Below are positions 10,445-19,694 of a stretch of DNA of 64,000 nt, piece after piece; the stretch's first letter is position 1; each line of letters starts with the position of its first letter. Source of the DNA: Paracoccus onchidii. Lineage in GTDB: Bacteria; Pseudomonadota; Alphaproteobacteria; Rhodobacterales; Rhodobacteraceae. The notes beneath the pieces are model-generated. The model did no database searches, was not told the DNA's origin, and saw only the letters and a list, made by a program, of their open reading frames with translations. The DNA lies in assembly GCF_028294535.1 (NCBI RefSeq), contig NZ_JAQBIE010000007.1, positions 145,417 through 209,416 of the forward strand, given 5' to 3'. The position numbers were made by a program, and so were the translations under genes.

Positions 10445-10779
10445 GCCGGTCTGCGCGATTTGCTGATGATCCTTTCAATCTGATCATCCGTCGGAGCGGG
10501 TTCTTTGCCATAGGCTGCGGGGCGCAAACGGTCCGGCAGGTAACCCGTTATTCGTGCAATGGCCAGCAACCGTTCCTGCGGGGGCAGGCCACGCGTCGCA
10601 CGAATACGGCTTGCGCGTGATGCGTGCCGCCGCAGGAATGGCCGCATGATCACGAAGCATCCCACCGCAGTCAGCATTCCCAGCCCGGCGAGGGCGATGA
10701 TTTCTTGCCAGCCCGGCGTTGCCATGTCGATTGGAATCCGTGGCGGATGCAGGGCGGCCAGCATTTGTTCATGCGTCAC
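10441..10779 (-). CDS. DUF4381-family small membrane protein
   Basis: A 112-residue protein starting with GTG at 10779, which overlaps the DUF58 gene stop as GTGA. It has one membrane segment (EIIALAGLGMLTAVGCFVIM) and a basic cytoplasmic region with the PPQERLLAIARI block. Length, topology and place between a DUF58 gene and batA fit DUF4381. Longer readings of this frame overlap the DUF58 gene antisense-free on the same strand and are artefacts. The biochemical function is unknown. Confidence 0.7.
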   Translation of the reverse strand: MTHEQMLAALHPPRIPIDMATPGWQEIIALAGLGMLTAVGCFVIMRPFLRRHASRASRIRATRGLPPQERLLAIARITGYLPDRLRPAAYGKEPAPTDDQIERIISKSRRPA

Positions 10780-11606
10780 GGCTGCACCTCGCATGGGGTG
10801 GCACCAAGGGCGGCAAGCCGGGCGCTCAGTGCCGTCAGATCGGGCTTGTGCAGCCGGACCAACCGTCCTTCGCCATCGCGGCGGATCGCCAGGACACCCT
10901 TGGGGGGCATGGTTTCGATCTTGTCCAGCATCAACGCGACGGTCAGCTTGCGGCGGCGCGCCAGCCGGGCCAAGGCAGTTTCGGCCCCCTGCCAACCATG
11001 GGGCGAGGTCGCAAGAAAGACCTGTCCGCCGGCCGGCGCGATCCGCGCGGCGGTGGCAAAGGCCTCGCCGGGCGCGGTCTCGGTCTGATTGCCAAGCGCG
11101 CGGGTTTGCTGATGCGCCAGAAGATGCGCGATCTTGACCATATGGGCGTCGCCCGACGCGGCCCCAAGATGCGCAAGACCGGCGCCGGATACGGTCAGCA
11201 CGGCGACGCTGCCACCGCGCCGGATCGCCTGCCAGCCGATCCGGGCCAGCCATCGCGCCGCATGAACCGACCGCAAGGAATGGCCCGTGCCCCAATTCAT
11301 CGCCGGTCGAAAATCCGCCAACAGCAAGGTAATGTCGTCGCGGTCTTCGTGATGGCTGCGGATATGGGGATGGCCGGTGCGTGCCGTGGCCGCCGGATCG
11401 AGGCGGCGGGGGTCATCGCCGGGAACAAAGGCGCGGATCTCTCGCAGATCCATTCCGCTGCCTTGCTGCCGTGCCGCCAGCGCGCCGGGCCGGCGCGTCG
11501 CCGGGCGATGGCCGCCATCCGTTTCGGGTTGCTGACGCAAGGCCAGAAGCTCTGTCGCGGTGACGCGGATACCTGTGTCGTCGGGCAGATCGGTCGCAGT
11601 TACCAC
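10776..11606 (-). CDS. DUF58-domain protein of the MoxR cluster
   Basis: A 276-residue protein carrying the DUF58 core: LREIRAFVPGDDPRRLDPAATART, shortened here to its family hallmark of an acidic-basic block at about residues 53-75, then LLLADFRPAM, which is VWA-like. The start is GTG at 11606, overlapping the moxR stop by 7 nt. Readings that begin farther upstream (11825) translate moxR in the wrong frame. DUF58 proteins accompany MoxR AAA+ ATPases and are probably its clients or partners. No membrane helix is obvious, so this version may be cytoplasmic. Confidence 0.75.
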   Translation of the reverse strand: MVTATDLPDDTGIRVTATELLALRQQPETDGGHRPATRRPGALAARQQGSGMDLREIRAFVPGDDPRRLDPAATARTGHPHIRSHHEDRDDITLLLADFRPAMNWGTGHSLRSVHAARWLARIGWQAIRRGGSVAVLTVSGAGLAHLGAASGDAHMVKIAHLLAHQQTRALGNQTETAPGEAFATAARIAPAGGQVFLATSPHGWQGAETALARLARRRKLTVALMLDKIETMPPKGVLAIRRDGEGRLVRLHKPDLTALSARLAALGATPCEVQP

Positions 11607-12556
11607 GGGCGCACCTCGCGCAGGATTTCGGCGACCAATGTCCGGCCGTCGCGACCTTCGCTTTCGGCCTGCCATGCCGGAACCAGACGATGGGACAGGG
11701 CATCCGCCGCAAGATCCTCGGCGTCGTCGGGCAGTCCGTGATCGCGCCCGTTCAGCCATGCCCGCGCACGCACGGCGCCGGCCAGCGCCAGTGTGCCGCG
11801 TGGGGAAACGGGATGCTCGACCCATTGCGACACCGCACCGCCATCGCGGGTCGCCATGACCAGTCGGACAATGAAATCCTTGAGGGCAGGGGCCAGGTGA
11901 ACCTTGGCGATTTCGACCCGCGCCTGCTTCAACTGTTCGGGGGTGACGAATGCCTCGACCCGAAGGGGGGCCATCGCCTCGGCTTCGATCAGGTCCAGGA
12001 TGGCGCGCTCTTGCGTGGCGTCGGGCATGTCCAGCCGCAGATGCAACAAAAAGCGGTCAAGCTGTGCCTCGGGCAAGGGAAAGGTGCCTTCGTGTTCAAT
12101 CGGGTTCTGGGTGGCGACAACCATGAACGGATCGGGCAGGGCACGTGTGACCCCGCCGGTCGTGACCTGCCTTTCGGCCATGGCCTCAAGCAGCGCGGCC
12201 TGTACCTTCGGGGGCGCGCGGTTGATTTCATCGACCAGAACAAGGCTGTGAAATACCGGTCCCGCAACGAAATCGAAATCTCCGGTTTCAGGCCGGAAGA
12301 CCTGGGTGCCGGTCAGGTCCGAGGGCAGCAGGTCGGGGGTGCATTGAATGCGTGCATCGTTTCCCGGAAGATGCGCCGCCAAGTGGTTCACGGCACGGGT
12401 CTTGGCAATGCCGGGGGGGCCTTCGATCAGCACATGGCCGCCGGCCAGCAAGGCGATCAGCAGTCGCTCGACCAGAATCTGGTGGCCGATAAGCCCGGCA
12501 CCGATTTCTTCGCGCATGTGCGTCAGCGCCTGATGGGGTGTGGTCATATCCTTCAT
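11600..12556 (-). CDS. MoxR-family AAA+ ATPase
   Basis: A 318-residue AAA+ ATPase. Walker A is GPPGIAKT (about residues 46-53), Walker B is LVLVDEINRAP, sensor 1 is VVATQNPIEHEGTF, and a lid domain follows LPEAQLDRF. MoxR proteins act as chaperones that mature or remodel VWA-containing complexes. It heads a seven-gene chain (MoxR, DUF58, DUF4381, BatA, BatB, TPR, BatD) with nearly every junction overlapping. The ATG at 12556 is preceded by a good GGGAGGGA ribosome site. Confidence 0.9.
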   Translation of the reverse strand: MKDMTTPHQALTHMREEIGAGLIGHQILVERLLIALLAGGHVLIEGPPGIAKTRAVNHLAAHLPGNDARIQCTPDLLPSDLTGTQVFRPETGDFDFVAGPVFHSLVLVDEINRAPPKVQAALLEAMAERQVTTGGVTRALPDPFMVVATQNPIEHEGTFPLPEAQLDRFLLHLRLDMPDATQERAILDLIEAEAMAPLRVEAFVTPEQLKQARVEIAKVHLAPALKDFIVRLVMATRDGGAVSQWVEHPVSPRGTLALAGAVRARAWLNGRDHGLPDDAEDLAADALSHRLVPAWQAESEGRDGRTLVAEILREVRPW

Positions 12557-12685
12557 CGCGTCCCTCCCTTGTGGCGGGCATCGCTGATGCTGCCGTCACG
12601 GGACCATGATGACGCGATCGGCGCAGAAAATCGCCTCCGACTTTGGTTTGGAATTTCATCACATGCAAAACACGAGGTCGGTCAC

Positions 12686-12714
12686 GAAAAACGCGGCCCC
12701 GGATGGGGCCGCGT
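12686..12714 (-). terminator. Rho-independent terminator of gltB
   Basis: On the minus strand, ACGCGGCCCC and GGGGCCGCGT form a 10-bp stem with a 4-base loop, followed by a run of five T. It lies 25 bases past the gltB stop and separates the glt operon from the moxR cluster. Confidence 0.85.
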
Positions 12715-12738
12715 CATGTTCTGTCAACCGGGTCGGGC

Positions 12739-15700
12739 CTATTCGGCCGGAACGGCGCTGCTTTCGTCGACCGGTACGATCGGATGGCTGAGATGGGGCA
12801 GCATTTCCTTGGGGCAAACCTGAAGGAAGTTGGCCTTTTCCTGATCCCAGTCCTGCAGGATCTGTTCTGCCTTGCGCGACATCGTTTCGATCTGGTGGCG
12901 TTCGATCAGCGATTTCAGCTCGTTTTCCCAATGCTCTTGGGTGACTGGGCACAGGACCAGCGTTTCGGCGTTGATATAGTCGCGGGCATGGCCCTCTGGA
13001 TCGTAGAGATAGGCCATGCCGCCGGTCATGCCGGCCCCGAAATTCGCCCCGATCGAGCCAAGGATGACCGCTGTGCCGCCGGTCATGTATTCACAACCGT
13101 TGGTGCCGCATCCTTCGATGACGACCTTGGCGCCACTGTTGCGCACTGCGAAACGTTCCCCTGCACGACCTGCCGCGAACAGATGCCCGTCGGTCGCACC
13201 GTAAAGCACCGTATTGCCGATGATGGTGTTGTCCTCGGCCTTCAGGGGGCTGGCCATGGGCGGGCGGACCGTGATGGTGCCACCCGACAGACCTTTGCCA
13301 ACATAATCATTGGCATCGCCCGACACTTCCAGCTTCAGCCCCGGCGCGGCAAAGGCACCCAACGCCTGCCCGGCGCTGCCGGTCAGCCGCACGGTCAAGT
13401 GATCGGGCTGCAGCTTGTTCCGCATGCCGAATTTCTGAACGATCATGCTGGATGTGCGCGTGCCGATGGTGCGCAGCGTGTTGCGGACCGCATAGGACAG
13501 CTGCATCTTTTCGCCATCGCTGAAGAACCGCTCGGCATCGCGGATGATTTCCGCGTCCAGCGTGTCCATCACCGCGTTGCGCGGCTTGGAGCGGTCATAG
13601 ACGATCTTGTCCCAGCCATCGACGGTGATCAGTAGCGGGTTCAGGTCCAGATCGTCCAGATGCGCGGCGCCACGGCTGACCTGGGTCAGCAGGTCGGCGC
13701 GGCCGATCACCTCGTCAAGGCTGCGCGCCCCGATCGAGGCCAGGATCTCGCGCACTTCCTGGGCATAGAAGGTGATCAGGTTCACGACCTTGTCGGCGCT
13801 GCCGGTGAACATCGCGCGCAGCTTTTCATCCTGCGTGCAGACGCCCACGGGGCAGGTGTTCGACTGACACTGGCGGACCATGATGCAGCCCATCGCGATC
13901 AGGGCGGCGGTGCCGATGCCGTATTCCTCGGCCCCCATCATCGCGGCCATGACGATGTCGCGACCGGTGCGCAGACCGCCATCGGTGCGTAGCGTGACGC
14001 GTTCGCGCAGACGGTTCATCGCCAGAACCTGATGCGCCTCGGTCAGACCCATTTCCCACGGCAGGCCGGCGAATTTCACCGAGGTCGCGGGCGACGCGCC
14101 GGTGCCGCCATTATGGCCCGAGATCAGGATCACGTCGGCCTTGGCCTTGGCCACGCCCGCCGCGATCGTGCCGACGCCGCTGGATGCCACCAGCTTGACG
14201 GTGATCTTGGCGCGCGGGTTGATCTGCTTGAGGTCGTAGATCAGCTGCGCCAGATCCTCGATCGAGTAGATATCGTGGTGCGGCGGCGGCGAGATCAGCG
14301 TCACGCCCTGCGTCGAGTGGCGCAGGCGGGCGATCAGCTTGGTCACCTTCATGCCGGGCAGCTGGCCACCCTCGCCGGGCTTGGCGCCCTGCGCGACCTT
14401 GATTTCCAGTTCCTCGCAGGCGTTCAGATATTCGGCGGTGACGCCGAAACGACCCGATGCGACCTGCTTGATCTTGGCGCAGGGGTTGTCGCCATTGGGC
14501 AGCGGGTGGCTGTGGGCCGGATCTTCGCCGCCCTCACCGCTGTCGGATTTCGCGCCGATGCGGTTCATCGCGATGTTCAGCGTCATATGCGCCTCGGGCG
14601 ACAGCGCCCCCAGCGACATGCCCGGCGTCACGAAACGCTTGCGGATCGAGGTGATCGATTCCACTTCCTCGATCGGCACCGGTTTGCCAAGCGGCTTGAT
14701 GTCCAGAAGGTCGCGGATATGGATCGGCGGGTTTGCACGCATCGTCGCGCTGAACTGTTTCCAGATGTCATAGCTTGCCTTGTCGCAAGCCATCTGCAGC
14801 AATTTCATCGTGTTGGCTTCCCAGGCGTGCTTTTCGCCCGAGCGGCGCAGCTTGTAGAAACCACCCACCGGCAGCAGATCGGCGTTGTCGCCGCTGAAGG
14901 CCTTTTGGTGGGTCTCCTCCAGCTTGCTTTGCAGGCCGTGCAGGCCGATGCCGCTGATGCGGCTGTGCATGCCGGGGAAATACTCGGCGACCATGGCGCG
15001 GGACAGGCCGACAGCTTCGAAATTCAGGCCGCCGCGATAGGACGAAATGACCGAGATGCCCATTTTGGCCATGATTTTCAGCAAACCCGCGTCAATCGCA
15101 TCGCGATAGCGGCGCATGTTCTCGATCAGCGTGCCGCCCAGCAACCCGCGTTCGATCCGGTCATTGATCGAATCCTGCGCCAGATAGGGATTGACCGTGG
15201 TGGCACCGCCACCGATCAACACCGCAAAGTAATGCGGATCGATGCATTCGGCCGAACGCACATTGATCGAACAGAAGGTCCGCAGCCCCTTGCGTGTCAG
15301 CCAGGAATGCACCGCGCTGGTTGCAAGGATCATCGGCATCGCAACGCGGCTTTCGTCCTGATGTTCATCGGTCAGGACCAGATGCCCGGCACCCGAGCGC
15401 ACGGCATCCTCGGCCTCGGCGCGGATTCGCGCCAGATTCTCGCCAAGGGCATCGGCGCCGCTATTGGTGGCAAAGGTGCAATCGATATAGGTGACGGTGT
15501 CGCCGAACATCTTGCACATCTCGCCGAATTCACCATTGGCGATGAACGGGCTTTCCAGCGTCAGGATTTCAGTCTGCGAACTGGATTCATCCAGCACGTT
15601 CTTCAGGTTGCCAAAGCGCGTCTTCAGCGACATGACCCGCGTTTCACGCAGGCTGTCGATCGGTGGATTGGTCACCTGGCTGAAGTTCTGGCGGAAAAAG

Positions 15701-17277
15701 TGGCTCATCGGGCGATACTGGTTGGACAGCACCGCGGGGGGCGTGTCGTCACCCATCGAGGCGATTGCCTCTTTGCCGTCTTCGGCCATCGGCGACAGCA
15801 CGTGTTCCAGCTCTTCCATGGTATAGCCGGCTGCGGTCTGGCGGCGGCGCAGGTCGTCACCTTCGAAGCGATGCTGTTCGGGCAGGTCGCGCATGATGTG
15901 GTTCAGGTCGACGACCTTTTCGATCCACTCGCCAAAAGGCTGGCTGCCGGCCAGGCGATCCTTGATCGCCGTGTCGTGATACAGTTTGCCTTCCCACATA
16001 TCGACGGCGATCATCTGACCCGGACCAAGCGCGCCCTTTTCGCGCACGGAGGATTCGTTGATCGGCACCATGCCCACCTCGGAGCCGGCGATCAGCAGAT
16101 TGTCTCCGGTCACGACATAGCGCATCGGGCGCAGACCGTTCCGGTCCAGGCCGCCACAGACCCAGCGACCATCGGTCATGGCCAGTGCGGCGGGACCGTC
16201 CCATGGTTCCATGACCGAGTTGCAATAGGCATACATGTCCGCCCACGGTTTGGGCATGTCGGTCGTGGCCTTGGACCAGCTTTCCGGTACCAGCATCGTC
16301 TTGGTCATCGGCGCGCTGCGGCCCGAACGGACCAGAACCTCGAACACCGAATCCAGCGCGGCGCTGTCCGACGACCCTGCCGGGACGATGGGCTTGATGT
16401 CTTCGGCCATGTCGCCAAAGGCACCGCTTGCCATGCGGATCTCGTGGCTTTTCAGCCAGTTCAGGTTGCCTTTCAGCGTATTGATCTCGCCGTTATGGGC
16501 CAGCATGCGGAACGGCTGGGCCAGCCACCATTGCGGGAATGTGTTGGTCGAATAGCGCTGGTGATACAGGGCGAAGCTGGATTCGAACCGCTCGTCCTTG
16601 AGGTCGGGATAGAATTCCGCGACCTGCTCGGCCAGCATCATGCCCTTGTAGATGATGCTGCGGCAGGACAGCGAACAGAAATAAAGCTGCGTGACCTGCG
16701 CGGCAATGGCAGCCTTTTCGATCCGGCGGCGGATGATGTAGAGTTCACGCTCGAACTGGACCTGATCGATGTCCTTTTCGCAACGGATCAGGATCTGTTC
16801 GATTTCGGGGCGGGTGGCATTCGCCTTTTCGCCCAGAACAGCGGTGTTCACAGGAACGTGGCGCCAGCCATAGATATAGTGCCCCATCCGCAGAACTTCG
16901 GATTCCACGATGGTCCGGCAGGTTTCCTGCTGGGCAAAATTGGTGCGCGGCAGAAAGACCTGGCCAACCGCGATCAGCTTGTTCTGATCGGGTTCGTGTC
17001 CGGTGCGCCGCACCTGATCATAGAAAAAGGGAACCGGGATCTGAACATGGATGCCCGCCCCGTCGCCGGTCTTGCCATCGGCGTCCACGGCGCCGCGATG
17101 CCAGATCGCCTTCAGCGCGTCGATGCCGTTCTGCACGACCTTTCGGCTGGGTTTGCCGTTCAGGTCAACGACGAAGCCAACGCCGCATGAGGAATGTTCG
17201 TCCTCGGCCCGATACAGGCTGTTTTCGGCCATCCAGTCGCGGCGGGCCTGTTCTTCTTGCTGCCAATCCTTGCTCAT
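12739..17277 (-). CDS. gltB: Glutamate synthase (NADPH) large subunit
   Basis: A 1512-residue large subunit that makes glutamate from glutamine and 2-oxoglutarate. A propeptide of about 30 residues precedes Cys31 (SSCGVGFVVD), the class II glutaminase nucleophile exposed after processing. The FMN synthase domain has the 3Fe-4S cysteines in CIMVRQCQSNTCPVGVC, and the C-terminal GXGXG helix domain ends with a RHQIETMSRKAEQIL tail. Length is normal for the bacterial alpha subunit. The ATG overlaps the upstream secreted-protein gene stop as ATGA, so gltD, that gene and gltB form one operon. Confidence 0.97.
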   Translation of the reverse strand: MSKDWQQEEQARRDWMAENSLYRAEDEHSSCGVGFVVDLNGKPSRKVVQNGIDALKAIWHRGAVDADGKTGDGAGIHVQIPVPFFYDQVRRTGHEPDQNKLIAVGQVFLPRTNFAQQETCRTIVESEVLRMGHYIYGWRHVPVNTAVLGEKANATRPEIEQILIRCEKDIDQVQFERELYIIRRRIEKAAIAAQVTQLYFCSLSCRSIIYKGMMLAEQVAEFYPDLKDERFESSFALYHQRYSTNTFPQWWLAQPFRMLAHNGEINTLKGNLNWLKSHEIRMASGAFGDMAEDIKPIVPAGSSDSAALDSVFEVLVRSGRSAPMTKTMLVPESWSKATTDMPKPWADMYAYCNSVMEPWDGPAALAMTDGRWVCGGLDRNGLRPMRYVVTGDNLLIAGSEVGMVPINESSVREKGALGPGQMIAVDMWEGKLYHDTAIKDRLAGSQPFGEWIEKVVDLNHIMRDLPEQHRFEGDDLRRRQTAAGYTMEELEHVLSPMAEDGKEAIASMGDDTPPAVLSNQYRPMSHFFRQNFSQVTNPPIDSLRETRVMSLKTRFGNLKNVLDESSSQTEILTLESPFIANGEFGEMCKMFGDTVTYIDCTFATNSGADALGENLARIRAEAEDAVRSGAGHLVLTDEHQDESRVAMPMILATSAVHSWLTRKGLRTFCSINVRSAECIDPHYFAVLIGGGATTVNPYLAQDSINDRIERGLLGGTLIENMRRYRDAIDAGLLKIMAKMGISVISSYRGGLNFEAVGLSRAMVAEYFPGMHSRISGIGLHGLQSKLEETHQKAFSGDNADLLPVGGFYKLRRSGEKHAWEANTMKLLQMACDKASYDIWKQFSATMRANPPIHIRDLLDIKPLGKPVPIEEVESITSIRKRFVTPGMSLGALSPEAHMTLNIAMNRIGAKSDSGEGGEDPAHSHPLPNGDNPCAKIKQVASGRFGVTAEYLNACEELEIKVAQGAKPGEGGQLPGMKVTKLIARLRHSTQGVTLISPPPHHDIYSIEDLAQLIYDLKQINPRAKITVKLVASSGVGTIAAGVAKAKADVILISGHNGGTGASPATSVKFAGLPWEMGLTEAHQVLAMNRLRERVTLRTDGGLRTGRDIVMAAMMGAEEYGIGTAALIAMGCIMVRQCQSNTCPVGVCTQDEKLRAMFTGSADKVVNLITFYAQEVREILASIGARSLDEVIGRADLLTQVSRGAAHLDDLDLNPLLITVDGWDKIVYDRSKPRNAVMDTLDAEIIRDAERFFSDGEKMQLSYAVRNTLRTIGTRTSSMIVQKFGMRNKLQPDHLTVRLTGSAGQALGAFAAPGLKLEVSGDANDYVGKGLSGGTITVRPPMASPLKAEDNTIIGNTVLYGATDGHLFAAGRAGERFAVRNSGAKVVIEGCGTNGCEYMTGGTAVILGSIGANFGAGMTGGMAYLYDPEGHARDYINAETLVLCPVTQEHWENELKSLIERHQIETMSRKAEQILQDWDQEKANFLQVCPKEMLPHLSHPIVPVDESSAVPAE

Positions 17278-18044
17278 AGCTGGGCCCTTTCGTGCAGAAG
17301 CTGCGTCATCAACTGATCGCAGTCGAATTGTGGTGTTGTCTCGCCAAAGCCGGGCTCTCCGGGAAAGCTGAACAGCACGGGGCTGTCATTTGTTTCCCGA
17401 CGTTCGCCGGTCCAGTCGCGTTGAATTTCAATGCCGCCGTAAAAGCGGCGCATGGCGCGGTTGATGAATTGCTGCCCTTCGCGGGTGATCAGCACCTCGC
17501 CGCTGGCGTCACTGGTGGTCAGCCGGAACTCGGTTTTCTCAAGCTGGATCCCGTCAATGGTGACGGTTTCGCCGGTCAGGATATCTTCGCCGACATGGTG
17601 CAGGCGTTCGCCCGTGCCGGACACGGTCCAGAAATCGAAATCGTCGTGTCCGGTTTCGATCAGCGTCGAAAAGCTTGCATGATCGCGGGCCTCTTCGACC
17701 AGCATATCCTCAAGCCCGGTATCCGGGTCCGAGCTTTCGATCCAGCGCGTTTCCGAATCGATCCGCGACTGATGCGTCAATCCGTCCTGACCGAACAGCG
17801 CACTGCGCTGATGGCCGTCGGGATCGGCGGTGCAGCGATAATATTGACCGACCGAACAGCCGCGATTCTGCACCGTGACCTCCAGGGTGCAGCCCTGAGG
17901 TGTGTTGAATGTCGCCGCGTGGCCGGGCAGGGCGGCGGTCGCCGCCCATATCAGCGCCAGAACGGTCCCGGTCCGCGCCCGGGCGGCGCCGGTGCGGCGA
18001 TCCTGGCGCGGATGGGTGGCGATCTTTGCATGACTTGGCATCAT
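17274..18044 (-). CDS. Secreted protein of unknown function between gltD and gltB
   Basis: A 256-residue protein beginning with a basic stretch and a signal-like hydrophobic segment (GTVLALIWAATAALPGHAATF), so the mature part is probably periplasmic. It has three cysteines near its mature start (GCTLEV, NRGCSVGQYYRCTADPDG) and no enzyme motif I recognise. I chose the ATG at 18044 (ATG 18041 is equally possible), because the alternative at 18074 lies inside gltD. Translation of gltB is coupled to it by ATGA. Its place suggests a link to glutamate synthase regulation or simply shared expression; neither can be shown here. Confidence 0.8.
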   Translation of the reverse strand: MMPSHAKIATHPRQDRRTGAARARTGTVLALIWAATAALPGHAATFNTPQGCTLEVTVQNRGCSVGQYYRCTADPDGHQRSALFGQDGLTHQSRIDSETRWIESSDPDTGLEDMLVEEARDHASFSTLIETGHDDFDFWTVSGTGERLHHVGEDILTGETVTIDGIQLEKTEFRLTTSDASGEVLITREGQQFINRAMRRFYGGIEIQRDWTGERRETNDSPVLFSFPGEPGFGETTPQFDCDQLMTQLLHERAQL

Positions 18045-18051
18045 GGCGATC

Positions 18052-19536
18052 TTACTGGGCTGCGATGCGTGCATCGCCGGTCAGAAAATCGGCGATCGAT
18101 TCGGCGGCCTCGCGACCATCGCGGATCGCCCAGACAACCAGGCTGGCGCCGCGCACGATGTCACCCACGGCATAGACCCCGGGAAGCGAGGTCCGGTGCG
18201 TCTGGAAATCGGCCTTGATGGTGCCCCAGCGGGTGACCTCGAGACCTTCGGTTCCCCAAAGGCGCGGCAGTTCCTCGGGTTCGAAACCAAGCGCCTTGAT
18301 GACCAGATCGGCGGGCTCGTCGTAATCGGCACCTTCGATCAGTTCGGGCGATTGACGGCCGGTCACATCCGGCTGGCCGAGGCGCATTTTCTGGATACGC
18401 ACGCTGGCGACCTGATCGACGCCATCGACATCGGCTTCCTGCGCGACGGCGGCTTCGCCGGTGACATGACCGCTGAACGAGCCGGGGGCCGACAGCCAGA
18501 CGAATTCGACGCCTTCTTCTTCGGCATTCTGCACTTCGCGCTGCGAACCGGGCATGTTGGCGCGGTCGCGACGATACAGGCATTTGACCGATTGCGCGCC
18601 CTGACGGATGGCGGTGCGCACGCAGTCCATGGCGGTGTCGCCGCCGCCGATGACGATGACGCGCTTGCCATTGGCGTTCAGTTCGCCGTCGTCGTAATCG
18701 GGAACGTCATCGCCGAAATCGACCTTGTTGCTGGCGGTCAGGTAATCGATGGCGCGGACGACGCCGCCGGCATCTGCATTGTCGATGTCCAGATCGCGGG
18801 TCTTGTAAACGCCGGTGGCGATCAGCACGGCATCATGCTTGCCGCGGATCGCGTCAAAGCTGATATCCTCGCCGACATTGCAATTCAGCACGAACTCGAC
18901 ACCGCTATCCTCAAGCAGCTTGTTGCGGCGCATGACCACGTCTTTTTCCAGCTTGAAGCCGGGGATGCCATAGGTCAGCAGCCCGCCTGCGCGATCATAG
19001 CGGTCATAGATGGTAACCTGAAAGCCCTGGCGGCGCAGCATATCGGCTGCCGCCAGCCCGCCGGGGCCGGCGCCGATGATGCCAACCGATTCCGAGCGTT
19101 CTTGCGCCGGCATCGCCGCAGTGACCCAACCCTCTTCCCAGGCGGTATCGGTGATGTATTTCTCGACCGCGCCGATGGTGACGGTGCCGTGGCCGGATTG
19201 TTCGATCACGCAATTGCCTTCGCACAACCGGTCCTGTGGGCAAATCCGGCCGCAGATTTCCGGGAATGTGTTGGTGGCCTGACTGACCTTGTATGCCTCT
19301 TGCAGGCGGCCTTCGGCGGTCAGGCGCAGCCAGTCGGGGATGTTGTTGTGCAGCGGGCAATGGCTTTGACAATAGGGCACGCCGCACTGGCTGCAACGGC
19401 CTGCTTGATCGGCCGCCTTCTGGGCAGCGAATTCGCGGTAAATTTCGTGGAAGTCTTCGCTTCGCTCGGCGGCCGAGCGTTTTTCCGGCATTTCGCGCGG
19501 GGTCGATACGAATTTCAACATCTTCTGCGTGGCCAT
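18052..19536 (-). CDS. gltD: Glutamate synthase (NADPH) small subunit
   Basis: A 494-residue beta subunit that passes electrons from NADPH to GltB. The N-terminus holds two cysteine clusters (CSQCGVPYCQSHC and CGRICPQDRLCEGNC) for 4Fe-4S centres. An FAD fold follows (IIGAGPGGLAAAD), then the NADPH fold (VIGGGDTAMDC) and the C-terminal GVYAVGDIVRGASL FAD block. I start it at ATG 19536 (MATQKMLKFV), preceded by GGAAGG, because family members begin here. Starts at 19614 or 19653 are possible but would place the coding region over an operator-like dyad. Confidence 0.95.
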   Translation of the reverse strand: MATQKMLKFVSTPREMPEKRSAAERSEDFHEIYREFAAQKAADQAGRCSQCGVPYCQSHCPLHNNIPDWLRLTAEGRLQEAYKVSQATNTFPEICGRICPQDRLCEGNCVIEQSGHGTVTIGAVEKYITDTAWEEGWVTAAMPAQERSESVGIIGAGPGGLAAADMLRRQGFQVTIYDRYDRAGGLLTYGIPGFKLEKDVVMRRNKLLEDSGVEFVLNCNVGEDISFDAIRGKHDAVLIATGVYKTRDLDIDNADAGGVVRAIDYLTASNKVDFGDDVPDYDDGELNANGKRVIVIGGGDTAMDCVRTAIRQGAQSVKCLYRRDRANMPGSQREVQNAEEEGVEFVWLSAPGSFSGHVTGEAAVAQEADVDGVDQVASVRIQKMRLGQPDVTGRQSPELIEGADYDEPADLVIKALGFEPEELPRLWGTEGLEVTRWGTIKADFQTHRTSLPGVYAVGDIVRGASLVVWAIRDGREAAESIADFLTGDARIAAQ

Positions 19537-19605
19537 GGCTGCGCAACCTTCCGAACTGTCAGGAACTTCCGAGGTTCGAATAAACGATGCGGCCGGGAAT
19601 GAAAA

Positions 19606-19620
19606 GTCAGCCATGCTGAC
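19606..19620. promoter_or_regulatory. Operator-like dyad 1 upstream of gltD
   Basis: GTCAGCCATGCTGAC is a perfect 6-bp inverted repeat (GTCAGC/GCTGAC) with a 3-base centre, 70 bases upstream of the chosen gltD start. A near-identical copy lies at 19680-19694. The regulator is unknown. Confidence 0.5.
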
Positions 19621-19679
19621 CTTTCTGGCGTTTTTCGCGCTTTGTTGGGACATAAATCGCCCCGACCTCGACTTTTTAG

Positions 19680-19694
19680 GTCAGCAGTGCTGAC
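19680..19694. promoter_or_regulatory. Operator-like dyad 2 upstream of gltD
   Basis: GTCAGCAGTGCTGAC has the same GTCAGC-N3-GCTGAC form as the dyad at 19606-19620, with the symmetry extended by one base on each side. The centres are 74 bp apart, about seven helical turns, so a factor could bind both on one face of the DNA. It touches the last base of the uppP gene. Confidence 0.5.

Noticed and set aside
14032..17190. A 1052-residue plus-strand frame opposite gltB
   Set aside because: It is the antisense shadow of a fully conserved gltB; composition is rich in His, Arg and Gln as expected for such a shadow.
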